DNA of 64,000 nucleotides from Paenibacillus tepidiphilus. GTDB lineage: Bacteria > Bacillota > Bacilli > Paenibacillales > Paenibacillaceae. Shown one piece after another: positions 1-7,834 of the stretch. The DNA is taken from assembly GCF_008635795.1 (NCBI RefSeq), contig NZ_VWRQ01000020.1:1-64000 (forward strand), in the 5' to 3' direction. Position 1 is the stretch's first letter; each line of letters opens with the position of its first letter. Position numbers and translations under genes: made by a program. The notes below the pieces were generated by a model. It was not told the DNA's origin, searched no databases, and was given only the letters and a program-made list of their open reading frames with translations.

Positions 1-645
1 CGGTGACAGTGGCCAGCACGGAGCAGCTGTAGCTCGCGCTCCCGGCGCGCCGGACGAAGCCGTGCTTCCCGTTCGGCGCGGCCAACGACAGCGGCCGGCA
101 CCAGCTACTGCAGCTCGCGCTCCCAGCGCTCCGGGAGACCCGCTTCCCGTTCGGCGTCCGGCGACAGTGGCCAGCACGGAGCAGTTGTAGCTCGCGCTCC
201 CGGCGCGCCGGACGAAGCCGTGCTTCCCGTTCGGCGCGGCCAACGACAGCGGCTGGCACCAGCTACTGCAGCTCGCGCTCTCAGCGCTCCGGGAAGCCCG
301 CTTCCCGTTCGGTGCGTCCGGCGACAGTGGCCAGCACGGAGCAGCTGCAGCTCACGCTCCGGCGCCGCCGGACGAAGCCCGGATTCCGTTCGGCGCGTCC
401 GGCGACAGCGGGCAGCACGAGCATTTGCAGCTCGCGTACCCGGCGCTCCGGATGAAGCCCTGCTTCCCGTTCGGCGCGGCCAGCGACAGTGGCCAGCACG
501 AGCATTTGCAGCTCGCGCACCCGGCGCGCCGGATTCCCGTTCGGCGCGTACGGCGACAGTGGCCAGCACGAGCGCTGCAGCTCGCGCTCCAGACGAAACC
601 TGGTTTCTGGGTGAAGCCGGGCGCAAGTAGTTCGTACCAACAACG
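1..645. repeat. GC-rich tandem array, family 1 (left end cut by window)
   Basis: About eight imperfect units of roughly 80 bp, each combining a CCGGCGACAG(T/C)GGCC block, an AGCTGCAGCT palindrome, a GCGCTCC(C/G)GGCGC block and a GAAGCC-GGCTTCCCGTTCGGC block. The units are far more GC-rich than the plasmid genes. Several frames are open on both strands only because stop codons are rare in such sequence; the conceptual products are Cys/Ser/Arg-rich and differ in every frame, so I do not call genes here. The same family recurs near 17.9, 31.9, 49.1 and 62.6 kb. Confidence 0.85.
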
Positions 646-908
646 TGGTTAGCTGCAGCTACCCGAAATTCGGGGCGGGTGGATGATCTGGTGTGCGATG
701 CAAAACGTAATGGATCCGTACCAAGTTGTCTTCCGAATCGGAATGTCTGGCGTGTGGCCATTCCGATCCCGGAATAGCATTAATGGCTTGGCCGAAGGTA
801 TATTACAGTTGGGATCTGATAGGATAAGAAGAAAAAACAGAATTGTGGCATATTAGTAAAAAAATCCGTAAAAAAGAGTGGGAAATGATGTGTGAAATTC
901 GTTCGATA

Positions 909-939
909 TGTGGATAAGTTGTGGATTAACTGTGGATCG
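909..939 (-). promoter_or_regulatory. Three phased DnaA-box-like sites
   Basis: TGTGGATAA at 909-917 is the exact complement of the DnaA box TTATCCACA. Near matches TGTGGATTA (920) and TGTGGATCG (931) follow at exactly 11-bp steps, so all three lie on the same helix face. They may be a DnaA-binding part of the plasmid origin, whose iterons lie 8 kb away, or a DnaA-responsive control site for the short gene downstream. Confidence 0.5.
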
Positions 940-1081
940 GATTGTGTATATATGCCCTCTGCCCAATGCCAGAGCGGACTCGCAAAAATAAGTTTACAAA
1001 CACAATATATTGGGTTAACTTTAAAAGAGGGGTATACATGCTGTGTTTTCCTTGCTCTATGTAATGGGAGGAGGGAACGGT

Positions 1082-1219
1082 ATGAACTTAATCTACCTAC
1101 TTAACGCTGTCGTCGCTGTTGTCGAATTGACTAATACAATTGTAGTAGTTGTGAGATTCGTGAGTAAACGAGTCACCTATTACCGACGGAATATCCGGGT
1201 AAAACGAAAAAAGCACTAG
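1082..1219 (+). CDS. Short hydrophobic cationic peptide, candidate type I toxin
   Basis: A 45-residue peptide behind a strong ribosome site (GGGAGGAGGG, 9 nt before ATG). Residues 3-27 form one membrane segment rich in Val and Leu; residues 29-45 are strongly basic and end KRKKH. This is the architecture of Bacillales type I toxins such as TxpA/BsrG and of Fst-like peptides, though I recognise no family by sequence. A promoter may be TTGGGT/TATACA near 1013-1041. A short AGCACT/AGTGCT inverted repeat spans the stop codon and an intrinsic terminator follows at 1308-1339, which fits a toxin mRNA whose 3' end overlaps an antisense RNA. On a plasmid it could act in post-segregational killing. Other options are a holin-like or leader peptide. 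Confidence 0.5.
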   Translation: MNLIYLLNAVVAVVELTNTIVVVVRFVSKRVTYYRRNIRVKRKKH

Positions 1220-1307
1220 GGCCGGGAAGCTGAAGTGCTCTTATCGTTACTACAGGTATAAGATTGGCCAACTCAACAGGGCAAGACACGCATGTGTACT
1301 TTCCAAG

Positions 1308-1339
1308 GACTGTGATCTCGCGAGGATCGCAGTCTTTTT
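1308..1339 (+). terminator. Intrinsic terminator after the short hydrophobic peptide
   Basis: GACTGTGATC pairs with GATCGCAGTC (one G-T pair) around a 7-nt loop and is followed by TTTTT. It is a clear plus-strand terminator about 90 nt after the stop codon. Confidence 0.75.
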
Positions 1340-1344
1340 CATTA

Positions 1345-2360
1345 TGCATGCATAATCTCGTTTAATTGTTGAGTGGAGCGATGCCTAATTTGTTTCTTAG
1401 TAATTGTATCACTGATATAACGTGATTATAAGGGATACGCATGAAATTTTCTAGGGCAATTTTTACCCGGTTTTTCAAGCGAAATAAAAAAGAGTTTTTG
1501 GTTCCTAAAAAAACACTGATTTAGTACAACATTTGATGAGATTTTTTAATGAAGTTTTATGATATAAAATTGAGTTGTTTTCTGTATTAAAATTACCCTC
1601 AGAAATAGTTGGTGACTCAGTTATCAACGTTTTGCTCATTAAGCATACATTATACTACCATACCATAAAAAAATATAACCCTGGTATCCCTCGAAGCAAC
1701 ATAGAACTCCTTAAGGTATCCTTGTTATCGGTAGACTTTGTATCTCGAAAAAAAGATACTCTCAAATGATCTGGGGCCGGCCCTCTATCCACAATCGAGA
1801 AGACCAGCACACAATACCGCGTTTTTTAATCTTACGTGTTTGCACGTTGTAATACAATTAGCTCTGCCACCACGCAGACTTTACATCGAACATCTCCTAC
1901 CTATATCCTTCTCACATGCGTCCCCGATCTTTTGACCTCGAATCTAAATCATTCCATTTATCATTGATTTATCTTGCCACTTTGATGATATATATGAGCA
2001 TATTTAGCCACAAAACTATAATGATCCTCATCTCCTTATACTTAGAACCTCACCCCAAATCTTCTACAACCACATATTTTGATATATCCCTGAGCCCCAA
2101 CCTTTTAACAATTATTTAGTTTTTTGCCCCCGGCCCGGCCCCCCTAACAGACAATACCTGAAACTAAGTACGAAAAAAGAAACTTTTTTCAATTAAGCTG
2201 CCTAAAAACATTAAAAGGCCATAAAATAAGTCCGCATATAGAAACTAAAATCAAATTGAGCAGCTAGACACGAGTCTAGGTACAGATGAGTTGAAGGATT
2301 GGGAAAAAGGAGAGGGGCGAGATACCGCAAAACGAGCGAAAGAGCCGGGGGCTGTAATTG
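1345..2360. other. AT-rich stretch without a supported gene
   Basis: Short open frames here lack ribosome sites, have low-complexity composition and resemble no family I know. I see no convincing RNA gene. Confidence 0.5.
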
Positions 2361-2364
2361 ATTG

Positions 2365-2419
2365 CGTGTTAACACGTAATATTAAAACACGCTGTTATAT
2401 GTTATAATTAGTAATTATA
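2365..2419 (+). promoter_or_regulatory. Promoter with two palindromic operators before the PadR-like gene
   Basis: CGTGTTAACACG at 2365-2376 is a perfect 12-bp palindrome. A near-perfect 17-bp palindrome at 2403-2419 contains the -10 box TATAAT (2403-2408). The -35 region is weak. Operators overlapping the promoter of a small winged-helix gene suggest autoregulation. Confidence 0.5.
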
Positions 2420-2460
2420 CAGTCCGTACCGACGAATATTAGAAGAATGGAGTTGATCCA

Positions 2461-2847
2461 ATGGCCAGGCATGCATCAGAAGATAAAATTCCAAAAGACA
2501 CAACGTTTGGCGCTGTGATTAAAGTGCAGCAAGTAATTGACTTTATGGCCCTTTCCGAATTAAAAAAAGGCACTCGTTTCGGCAAACAAATTGATCAAAC
2601 TATCCTCCGCTCCTTTAATGGGGTTGGAGTAAATGATTCTTATCTGGCTGCCCGACTGAAGGTGCTTGCTGAAAAAGGACATGCTACCAGTGAATGGGAT
2701 AAAGACAACAGATTCAACCGCTTCTACAAAATAACGCCTTCAGGAGAAGAATACTTTGAGCAGCTCCTGCGCGAACTTCCGGATAGGGTGGACTTGGCTA
2801 TTCGAGTATATAAGCAATTTGAAGATATCCTTAGAAAGTTTGAATAA
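2461..2847 (+). CDS. PadR-type winged-helix regulator
   Basis: A 128-residue protein that looks like a compact PadR/MarR-type winged-helix repressor. Residues 58-80 (NDSYLAARLKVLAEKGHAT) match the recognition-helix region and NRFYKITPSGEEYF (around 86-99) the wing and start of the dimerisation helix, which in PadR proteins typically reads (R)xYxLTxxGxxxL. The ribosome site is GGAG before ATG. It is followed after 13 bp by the Rad52-like gene and then a membrane coiled-coil gene, probably one operon. Palindromes over its own promoter suggest autorepression. The ligand is unknown. Confidence 0.7.
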   Translation: MARHASEDKIPKDTTFGAVIKVQQVIDFMALSELKKGTRFGKQIDQTILRSFNGVGVNDSYLAARLKVLAEKGHATSEWDKDNRFNRFYKITPSGEEYFEQLLRELPDRVDLAIRVYKQFEDILRKFE

Positions 2848-2860
2848 GGTGGTGTTCCGA

Positions 2861-3517
2861 TTGAATAATTACCATGAAATTGTAGCTGCTCTAAAAGCAA
2901 AATTTCCGCAAGGTACTGTACAGCAGCGAAGTGATAATTACCGCCCCTATATTCCAAATCAGGTATATACGGATCGTTTGGAACAAGCGACCAACAGCGA
3001 GTGGAGTAAAGAAATTAAGGAGCTTGAAATTAATACTGAATATCGTTATGTAAAGGCCATCCTTTCAATCCAAATTGGATCTTTTTCAAGGGACGGTTGC
3101 GGGGTGGCCATAATCAACGGTGACCCCGCTGCCAATCCTGAACAAATCGTTGAGGCAGTAAATAAGGCGGTCAATCTGGCTTTTAAAGATGTTGTGGATA
3201 GCTATGAAATGGGTTGGAAGGACCTGGCCCCTTATAAACAAAAAGATTGGGGAGGCAACCCTGCACTCAGACATCTTTTAGTAGAGGATCCGGGAGAAGG
3301 TTCAAAGGTCTTGCAGCCGTATGAGCTTACTACCCATAAGTGTGTAAAGTGTCAAAAGCAGCTAATGTCCGCTGAATGGGACTTATTGGGCCAAATCCCT
3401 AATCTGAATCGTCAAACCTTAACTTACTGTTTCCGTGATATTCCAAATCACGAGAAGCGTAAACTTTCACCTGCTGCCATTTCGGAATTTGAAGAGCGAT
3501 ATAAATCATATTTATAA
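2861..3517 (+). CDS. Rad52-family-like single-strand annealing protein
   Basis: I choose TTG at 2861 because AAGGTGG lies 8 nt upstream and the frame before it overlaps the previous gene; this gives 218 residues. The N-terminal part (PYIPNQVYTDRLEQA, then a conserved beta-rich segment YVKAILSIQIGSF) and the helix with EAVNKAVNLAFKDVVDSYEMGW follow the order seen in phage Rad52/Sak-type annealing proteins: ligand strand, oxidised beta hairpin, then a Lys-rich helix. Near residue 150 a CVKCQ pair begins a short C-terminal domain. Such proteins anneal ssDNA during recombination or plasmid establishment. The assignment rests on pattern only; a second, clearer family member lies at 30.1-31.1 kb. 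Confidence 0.45.
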   Translation: MNNYHEIVAALKAKFPQGTVQQRSDNYRPYIPNQVYTDRLEQATNSEWSKEIKELEINTEYRYVKAILSIQIGSFSRDGCGVAIINGDPAANPEQIVEAVNKAVNLAFKDVVDSYEMGWKDLAPYKQKDWGGNPALRHLLVEDPGEGSKVLQPYELTTHKCVKCQKQLMSAEWDLLGQIPNLNRQTLTYCFRDIPNHEKRKLSPAAISEFEERYKSYL

Positions 3518-3549
3518 CCCTGTTAATTAAGGAATGTGAGGATTGTATT

Positions 3550-3912
3550 ATGAGTGAAGCAGTGCTTATTGGGTTCCTTATCGTGTGTACTTTATTTGTT
3601 CTGCGAGCAAATGAGAAATCCAAACGAAGAAAGGAGCTCGTAATTGAAATACAGCGATTGCATAAGGAACTTTTGATTTTGAATGAGGTGCATCAAAAGA
3701 TCTGGGCGCTACTTCAAAATCCTTCTCAACATTTGGATTTATCTGAGGAGGCATACGATTTTTTAAGTGACGAAGAGAAAAGTCTTTTGAAAAATTTATC
3801 TTCAATATCAGATCGTGAAGTTATTAATTTCCAAAATCATATTCGATCTAAAATCAATGAGCATACTGTATTGAAGAGTAAGCTAGTAGAACAGTTAAAG
3901 ATTACTGCTTAG
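3550..3912 (+). CDS. Small membrane-anchored coiled-coil protein
   Basis: 120 residues with one N-terminal membrane helix (about 5-20, VLIGFLIVCTLFVLRA) followed by a charged, helical, heptad-like cytoplasmic part. The ribosome site is GGAATGTGAGG. It lies 32 bp after the Rad52-like gene and shares its strand, so probably its transcript. No family recognised; a membrane tether for a DNA-processing complex would fit but is inference. Confidence 0.55.
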   Translation: MSEAVLIGFLIVCTLFVLRANEKSKRRKELVIEIQRLHKELLILNEVHQKIWALLQNPSQHLDLSEEAYDFLSDEEKSLLKNLSSISDREVINFQNHIRSKINEHTVLKSKLVEQLKITA

Positions 3913-4105
3913 TAATATGCTCAAAATAACGTCTCAGACATTCTCCGTCCTTACAAATCATCAGAATCACCTGGCAGTATAGAGCTACCGGGTGCCGCTG
4001 TTCCACAACGCGGTAGGAACGAGTCTACCTGAAGGCAGAACAAGATTTCATTAATCCGTCTGTCCCCACGATTACGGCAATCGGGACGCATGGAAATAAT
4101 AAACA

Positions 4106-4178
4106 ACAGAGCTATCACTGATCTTATAACCCAGGGTAAGTTACGACTGGGGCATATTTATTTCCGGTAAGTCGCTCC
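4106..4178 (+). repeat. Direct repeat R1 (first copy)
   Basis: ACAGAGCTATC... to ...GTCGCTCC is about 80% identical to 6441-6514. In the second copy it runs straight into R2; here it is separated from R2 by the 542-bp insertion at 4179-4720. Confidence 0.8.
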
Positions 4179-4720
4179 TGTTGAAAGAAAATAGAGTATT
4201 AGACTGAAAAATAAAGTATTAGACTAAACGCCGCGATCGCAGCCCCGGTTACACCGGTCAACTGCTTCACATGCTCAGCTCGTGCTCCTGCTTCTCCGGA
4301 AGCGCCGGGGGATCGCCAGCTCCGGGTTACATCGGCCAGCTGCTTCACATGCTTCTGCTCGTGCTCCTGCTTCTCCGGAAGTGCCGGGCGCCGCAATCGG
4401 CAGCCCCGTTACACGGCCAGCTGCTTCGCATGCTCAGCTCTTGCTTCTGGTTCTCCGGAAGCGCCGGACGCCGCAATCAGCAGCCCCGGTTACACCGGCC
4501 AGCTGCTTCACATGCTTCAGCTCGTGCTCCTGCTTCTCCGGAAGCTCCGGGCGCCGCGATCGGCAGCCCCAGGTAACATCGGCCAGCGGCAGCGCATGCT
4601 TCTGTCTAATACTTTATTTTCTGGTCCGATTCTTTTTGGACACTCTCTTGATGTCCCAGTCTATTTCTTATTTTTTAGTGTCTGACGATTTCATTACAGA
4701 AGGCTTCGTAGATTCAACAA
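4179..4720 (+). mobile_element. Array-bearing non-autonomous insertion A (family 2)
   Basis: The segment interrupts R1-R2, which is uninterrupted at 6441-6714. CTCC stands on both sides here and once in the empty copy, as expected for a 4-bp target duplication. The ends carry TGTTGAA in inverted orientation (4179 and, reversed, 4713-4719). Inside, from left to right: two copies of the K motif AAATAAAGTATTAGACT (4189-4206 and 4208-4225), about five GC-rich units of 75-80 bp, a reversed K motif (4604-4620) and a 100-bp right end that is about 90% identical to 19313-19418. No protein is encoded. Confidence 0.7.
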
Positions 4721-4724
4721 CTCC

Positions 4725-4915
4725 GGGCATTGGCGCCGACAACGACCTGTAGCTTTAAAACTAAAATTTGTAGCGTAGCTGGGAATAGGGTGATAATTCG
4801 GCTGCACTGTAGTTCAGGTACGTTCAGTTCACAGCTGCTGCCGACACAAGCCTAAGCAGCTGCACACGCCTATTGTTCTTCCAGAAGCATTGGTTCGTGT
4901 TATGCACGTCGGCAG
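4725..4915 (+). repeat. Direct repeat R2 (first copy)
   Basis: About 190 bp starting GGCATTGGCGCCGACAAC and ending near TTATGCACG, repeated imperfectly at 6518-6714. Both copies keep CTTTAAAACTAAAAT and GGTTCGTGTTATGCACG. No coding sense seen. Confidence 0.8.
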
Positions 4916-5042
4916 CCGGCTGTGCTGTCCAAACAAAATAAAGTATTAGACTGACAGGATCTTCATTAAGCTAACGGGCAGGATACTTCTAAATAAAGGG
5001 CGAATCATTTAGGGGAGTGATTTTGTTGGAAGGAATGATTAA

Positions 5043-5270
5043 ATGGTGCTATTTACTTCAAACCCAGATATTCATAGAAATGATTACCCTAATTGGAAGA
5101 AATATTCTAGGAATTACAACGTGTTCTTTGATTTATATTCTGAACATTTTAAAGAGGCTGCAGACAAGTTAATTGATTCCATTGGAGCTAACAGGGGGCA
5201 TATTGCTGATAATATAATCAACCCTGCACGGATTTATTACAGAGTTTCAGGAGTATGGAGAAACGATTAG
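5043..5270 (+). CDS. Hypothetical protein, 75 residues
   Basis: Ribosome site GGAAGGA 8 nt before ATG. Aromatic and charged, soluble, no motif recognised. It precedes the nuclease-like gene by 75 bp inside the same cassette and could be its partner or antidote, or a truncated leftover of a longer gene. Confidence 0.45.
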   Translation: MVLFTSNPDIHRNDYPNWKKYSRNYNVFFDLYSEHFKEAADKLIDSIGANRGHIADNIINPARIYYRVSGVWRND

Positions 5271-5345
5271 AAATTAACGAAATTGCTTAACGGAACTTGT
5301 TAAATCGCGGCAGTACGTAATAGATTAATTGATAGGGGGGAGTGG

Positions 5346-6362
5346 ATGCTAGATCTATTTACTCCGATTGTGCCAGAAGCCAAGATGCACCCTAATTTTT
5401 TAAGTTTGTTAGGTGATAAGGATGTAATTAAAGTTGTTCAAAAATGGGCAGTTGGTTTTAAAGATAGAGACAACAAGTTTGTTTATGAGTTTCAAACAAC
5501 TTTCAATTCTTCGTTTTGGGAATTATATCTACATGCAATCTTCAAGAAACTTAAGTTTAAAACTGATGGAGTACACTACGCTCCAGACTTTTGTCTGGAT
5601 AACAAGGGGTATAGATTTTTGGTCGAGGCGGTTTCAACGAGCCATCCACAGGGTGGTACTCCAGAGCATGACAGGATAGCTGCGATATATAAAGCGGTTG
5701 AAAGAGCAGATACACAGGAAGAAAGGGACGAGGAATATCGTCAGATCGTCGCTTTGGCTACCGAAAGGATTACAAATAGTATTGCTAGTAAATACAGAAA
5801 ATATTTAAATCAATATTCAAAGTTAGAACACGTAGCAAAAAAACCATTCATCCTAGCTGTGGGAGCCTTTGAACAACCATTCTTCTATAAACAAAAGCTG
5901 GGTGCTATTCTTCGAGTGTTGTACGGGACAACTGAAGCTAAATATATAGGCTCTGACCCGTATTTTGAACATAGTGAATTTATTACAAAAAGCAATGGTT
6001 CTCAGATACCCATAGGGTTGTTTAATGATGATAAACACAAATACATTAGTGCAATTATCTTCAATCCAACAGCTACAGTTGGTAAAGCGCGTGTGCTATC
6101 CTCAAGACTTGACAGGAAGGTAATAGTTCAGGCTGTTAGATATGACAGTTATAGTACAGTATCAAAAGTTGAGGTTAAGCCTGTACAGCAATATCAAGAA
6201 TCTTTGCTTGATGGTACTACGGTATTTCTAAACCCATACTCTGTGTATCCATTTGAAAAGAACCTTTTTAGGAATCCTGATATAGCGATTTTTGAGGGGG
6301 AACAAAAGAACAATATGGGGCACGGATTCTTGTTCAGTAGAGAGGTTATTACCGTAAAATGA
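5346..6362 (+). CDS. PD-(D/E)XK nuclease-like protein
   Basis: 338 residues, start ATG behind GGGGGGAGTGG. Residues 56-61 (SFWELY), 79-82 (APDF) and 92-96 (LVEAV) give the E...PD...hEA pattern of PD-(D/E)XK folds: E59, D81 and E94; the usual lysine after the last acidic residue is not in its standard place, so activity is uncertain. Proteins of this size and start are often annotated only as glycosaminoglycan attachment site. The remaining 200 residues show no domain I know. Its place as sole large cargo of a repeat-bracketed cassette fits a defence or selfish nuclease, but that is inference. Confidence 0.5.
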   Translation: MLDLFTPIVPEAKMHPNFLSLLGDKDVIKVVQKWAVGFKDRDNKFVYEFQTTFNSSFWELYLHAIFKKLKFKTDGVHYAPDFCLDNKGYRFLVEAVSTSHPQGGTPEHDRIAAIYKAVERADTQEERDEEYRQIVALATERITNSIASKYRKYLNQYSKLEHVAKKPFILAVGAFEQPFFYKQKLGAILRVLYGTTEAKYIGSDPYFEHSEFITKSNGSQIPIGLFNDDKHKYISAIIFNPTATVGKARVLSSRLDRKVIVQAVRYDSYSTVSKVEVKPVQQYQESLLDGTTVFLNPYSVYPFEKNLFRNPDIAIFEGEQKNNMGHGFLFSREVITVK

Positions 6363-6440
6363 GGTGTAGGTTGTAACATCGCATCATTAAGCTAACGGGA
6401 AACGTTAGACAGCGGCAGTCTAATACTTTAGTTCCATAAA

Positions 6441-6714
6441 ACAGAGCTATCGCTGAGCTCATACCCCGGGGTAAGTTACGACTGGGGCTATATTCATTTC
6501 CTGCAAATCGCTCCGAACATTGGCGCCGACAACAGCCCTTAGCTTTAAAACTAAAATCTGTAGCGGAGCTGGGAATAGGTTGTTCTTCCGGCTGCACTGC
6601 AGTTCAGATGCGTTCGTTACACAAGCCGGGGCCGGCGCAAGCTTAAGCAGCTGCAGACGCCTATTCTTCTTCCAAAAGCATCGGTTCGTGTTATGCACGC
6701 CGACACCCAGCTAT
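6441..6714 (+). repeat. Uninterrupted R1-R2 repeat (second copy)
   Basis: R1 (6441-6514) continues directly into R2 (6518-6714) through CGCTCCGAACATTGGCGCC. This is the empty-site version of the sequence split at 4178/4721 by insertion A. Confidence 0.8.
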
Positions 6715-6880
6715 ATGCGAGGTCGCAGCCTAAGCTCCTGTTTGTTCTTCCGGTAGGGCGCTATCGGCACGTATTCAGCAGCCCTATTAGCTTTATCAAT
6801 AAGGATCACGTCAGGTTTCAATCGGTTATATCGTTTACAAATTTTTGGGTATAGGTTAAGATCATTATTATAAAATATAC

Positions 6881-6939
6881 GAGAGCGAAAGACGCGAAAA
6901 GCACTCCTTTGTAGGAGCAGCTATTTTCGCGTCTTTTTT
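6881..6939 (+). promoter_or_regulatory. Shared leader with terminator hairpin (copy 1)
   Basis: GAGAGCGAAAGACGC is followed by a hairpin whose outer stem GACGCGAAAA pairs perfectly with TTTTCGCGTC and whose inner stem is CTCC/GGAG; a run of T follows. The gene start lies only 17 bp further on, so a transcript from upstream must read through this terminator. The same signature precedes genes at 28830 (minus), 40620 and 45337. Confidence 0.75.
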
Positions 6940-6956
6940 CTTTTGGAGGGTACATT

Positions 6957-7634
6957 ATGGAAACTGTTTTGGCGGGATCCTGGAACCTTTATCACAAGCT
7001 TATGTCTCAATATGATGATGACTCTATTTGGATAAAAGGCAATGCATTATTCAGAGCCTTAGAATGCCGATGTACCGCAACAGCAGAACATTCACTTGTT
7101 GTAGCGTACAGGTCATATCAATTATCATCCAAATCACCTCAGACCTATAAAATCAGAAATCTCATATTTCTTGCGGGATTACTACACGACATCGGTAAGC
7201 TTTCTATGGCAGATGATGTTTTAAAGTCTGCTAGAAAAATTAGTACACAGATGGACTTTGAACATTTAGTAAACCATGTTACTCACGGTGTTGACCTGCT
7301 TAACAAATTGAACTTCCCTCGTGAAATTATTGAGTTTTGTCAATTTCACCATGAGCGATTAAATGGTAGTGGTTATCCGAATGCATTAAGTGATCTTTCC
7401 TGGATCGGAAAAATTGCGGCAGTGGCCGATGTCTATTCGGCCTTAAAGCTACCAAGATTGTATCGTCCCGATATTATGTCTGATGCCCAAATCCTAGCCT
7501 TTTTCAAAGCGCAACCTGGAGCTTTTGATCCCCAAATTATTTTATCTTTGGAAGAGATACTTATTTCATCAACTCAGAACAATTCCCACGATGAATTATT
7601 GATCGAAGAGGTGAATTCACATGTGCTGGGTTGA
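6957..7634 (+). CDS. HD-GYP domain phosphohydrolase
   Basis: 225 residues. The HD-GYP metal-binding pattern is present: H45, HD pair at 77-78 (LLHDIGKL), NHVTHG (106-111), HHE (131-133), GSGYP (137-141; the GYP signature) and AVADVYSAL (155-163). The family hydrolyses cyclic di-GMP or related cyclic dinucleotides. There is no sensory or receiver domain, so it is a minimal enzyme. Ribosome site GGAGGG before ATG 6957. It overlaps the Spo0E-like gene by 14 bp, which implies translational coupling, and is preceded by the shared terminator leader. It probably lowers a second-messenger signal in the host, for instance one affecting motility, biofilm or sporulation (inference). Confidence 0.85.
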   Translation: METVLAGSWNLYHKLMSQYDDDSIWIKGNALFRALECRCTATAEHSLVVAYRSYQLSSKSPQTYKIRNLIFLAGLLHDIGKLSMADDVLKSARKISTQMDFEHLVNHVTHGVDLLNKLNFPREIIEFCQFHHERLNGSGYPNALSDLSWIGKIAAVADVYSALKLPRLYRPDIMSDAQILAFFKAQPGAFDPQIILSLEEILISSTQNNSHDELLIEEVNSHVLG

Positions 7635-7794
7635 TGAAAAGGATTTGTCAGAGCAAATAGAAGCGGCAAGAAGTGAACTTGAACGCTTTACAGCGGCCTT
7701 TGAATTTGATTTTTGTAATAATTTTGTTTTGGAGAAGTCGATGGCCTTAGATCAGCTTATCTTACAATTTCATGCTGTTAAAGCCTCTGCCTAG
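7621..7794 (+). CDS. Spo0E-like aspartyl-phosphate phosphatase
   Basis: 57 residues, ATG 7621 behind GAGGTG, overlapping the end of the HD-GYP gene. Two short helices with the Spo0E-family signature in the second (LEKSMALDQLILQFH; the family consensus is SxxLDxLIxxY). Spo0E proteins dephosphorylate Spo0A-P and so delay sporulation. Encoded with an HD-GYP enzyme next to the replication gene, it suggests the plasmid tunes the host's decision to sporulate. The Gln/Glu before LD in SQELD is replaced by Ala. Confidence 0.65.
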   Translation: MCWVDEKDLSEQIEAARSELERFTAAFEFDFCNNFVLEKSMALDQLILQFHAVKASA

Positions 7795-7834
7795 ACTAGC
7801 AAGTTCAGACATTATACAATAGGAGGGAAGAGAG

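Larger units (their letters stand above)
4935..6430 (+). mobile_element. K-motif-bracketed gene cassette
   Basis: Bounded on the left by K motif AAAATAAAGTATTAGACTG (4935-4953) and on the right by its reverse complement (6416-6430), the same arrangement that brackets the GC-rich arrays. Just inside both ends is a perfect 16-bp direct repeat TCATTAAGCTAACGGG (4963-4978 and 6384-6399); the right copy forms a CTAACG/CGTTAG hairpin. The cargo is two plus-strand genes instead of an array. Whether K motifs define the mobile unit is inference. Confidence 0.5.

Noticed and set aside
1575..2119. Three overlapping short frames in AT-rich sequence
   Set aside because: No ribosome sites, low complexity, no recognisable family.
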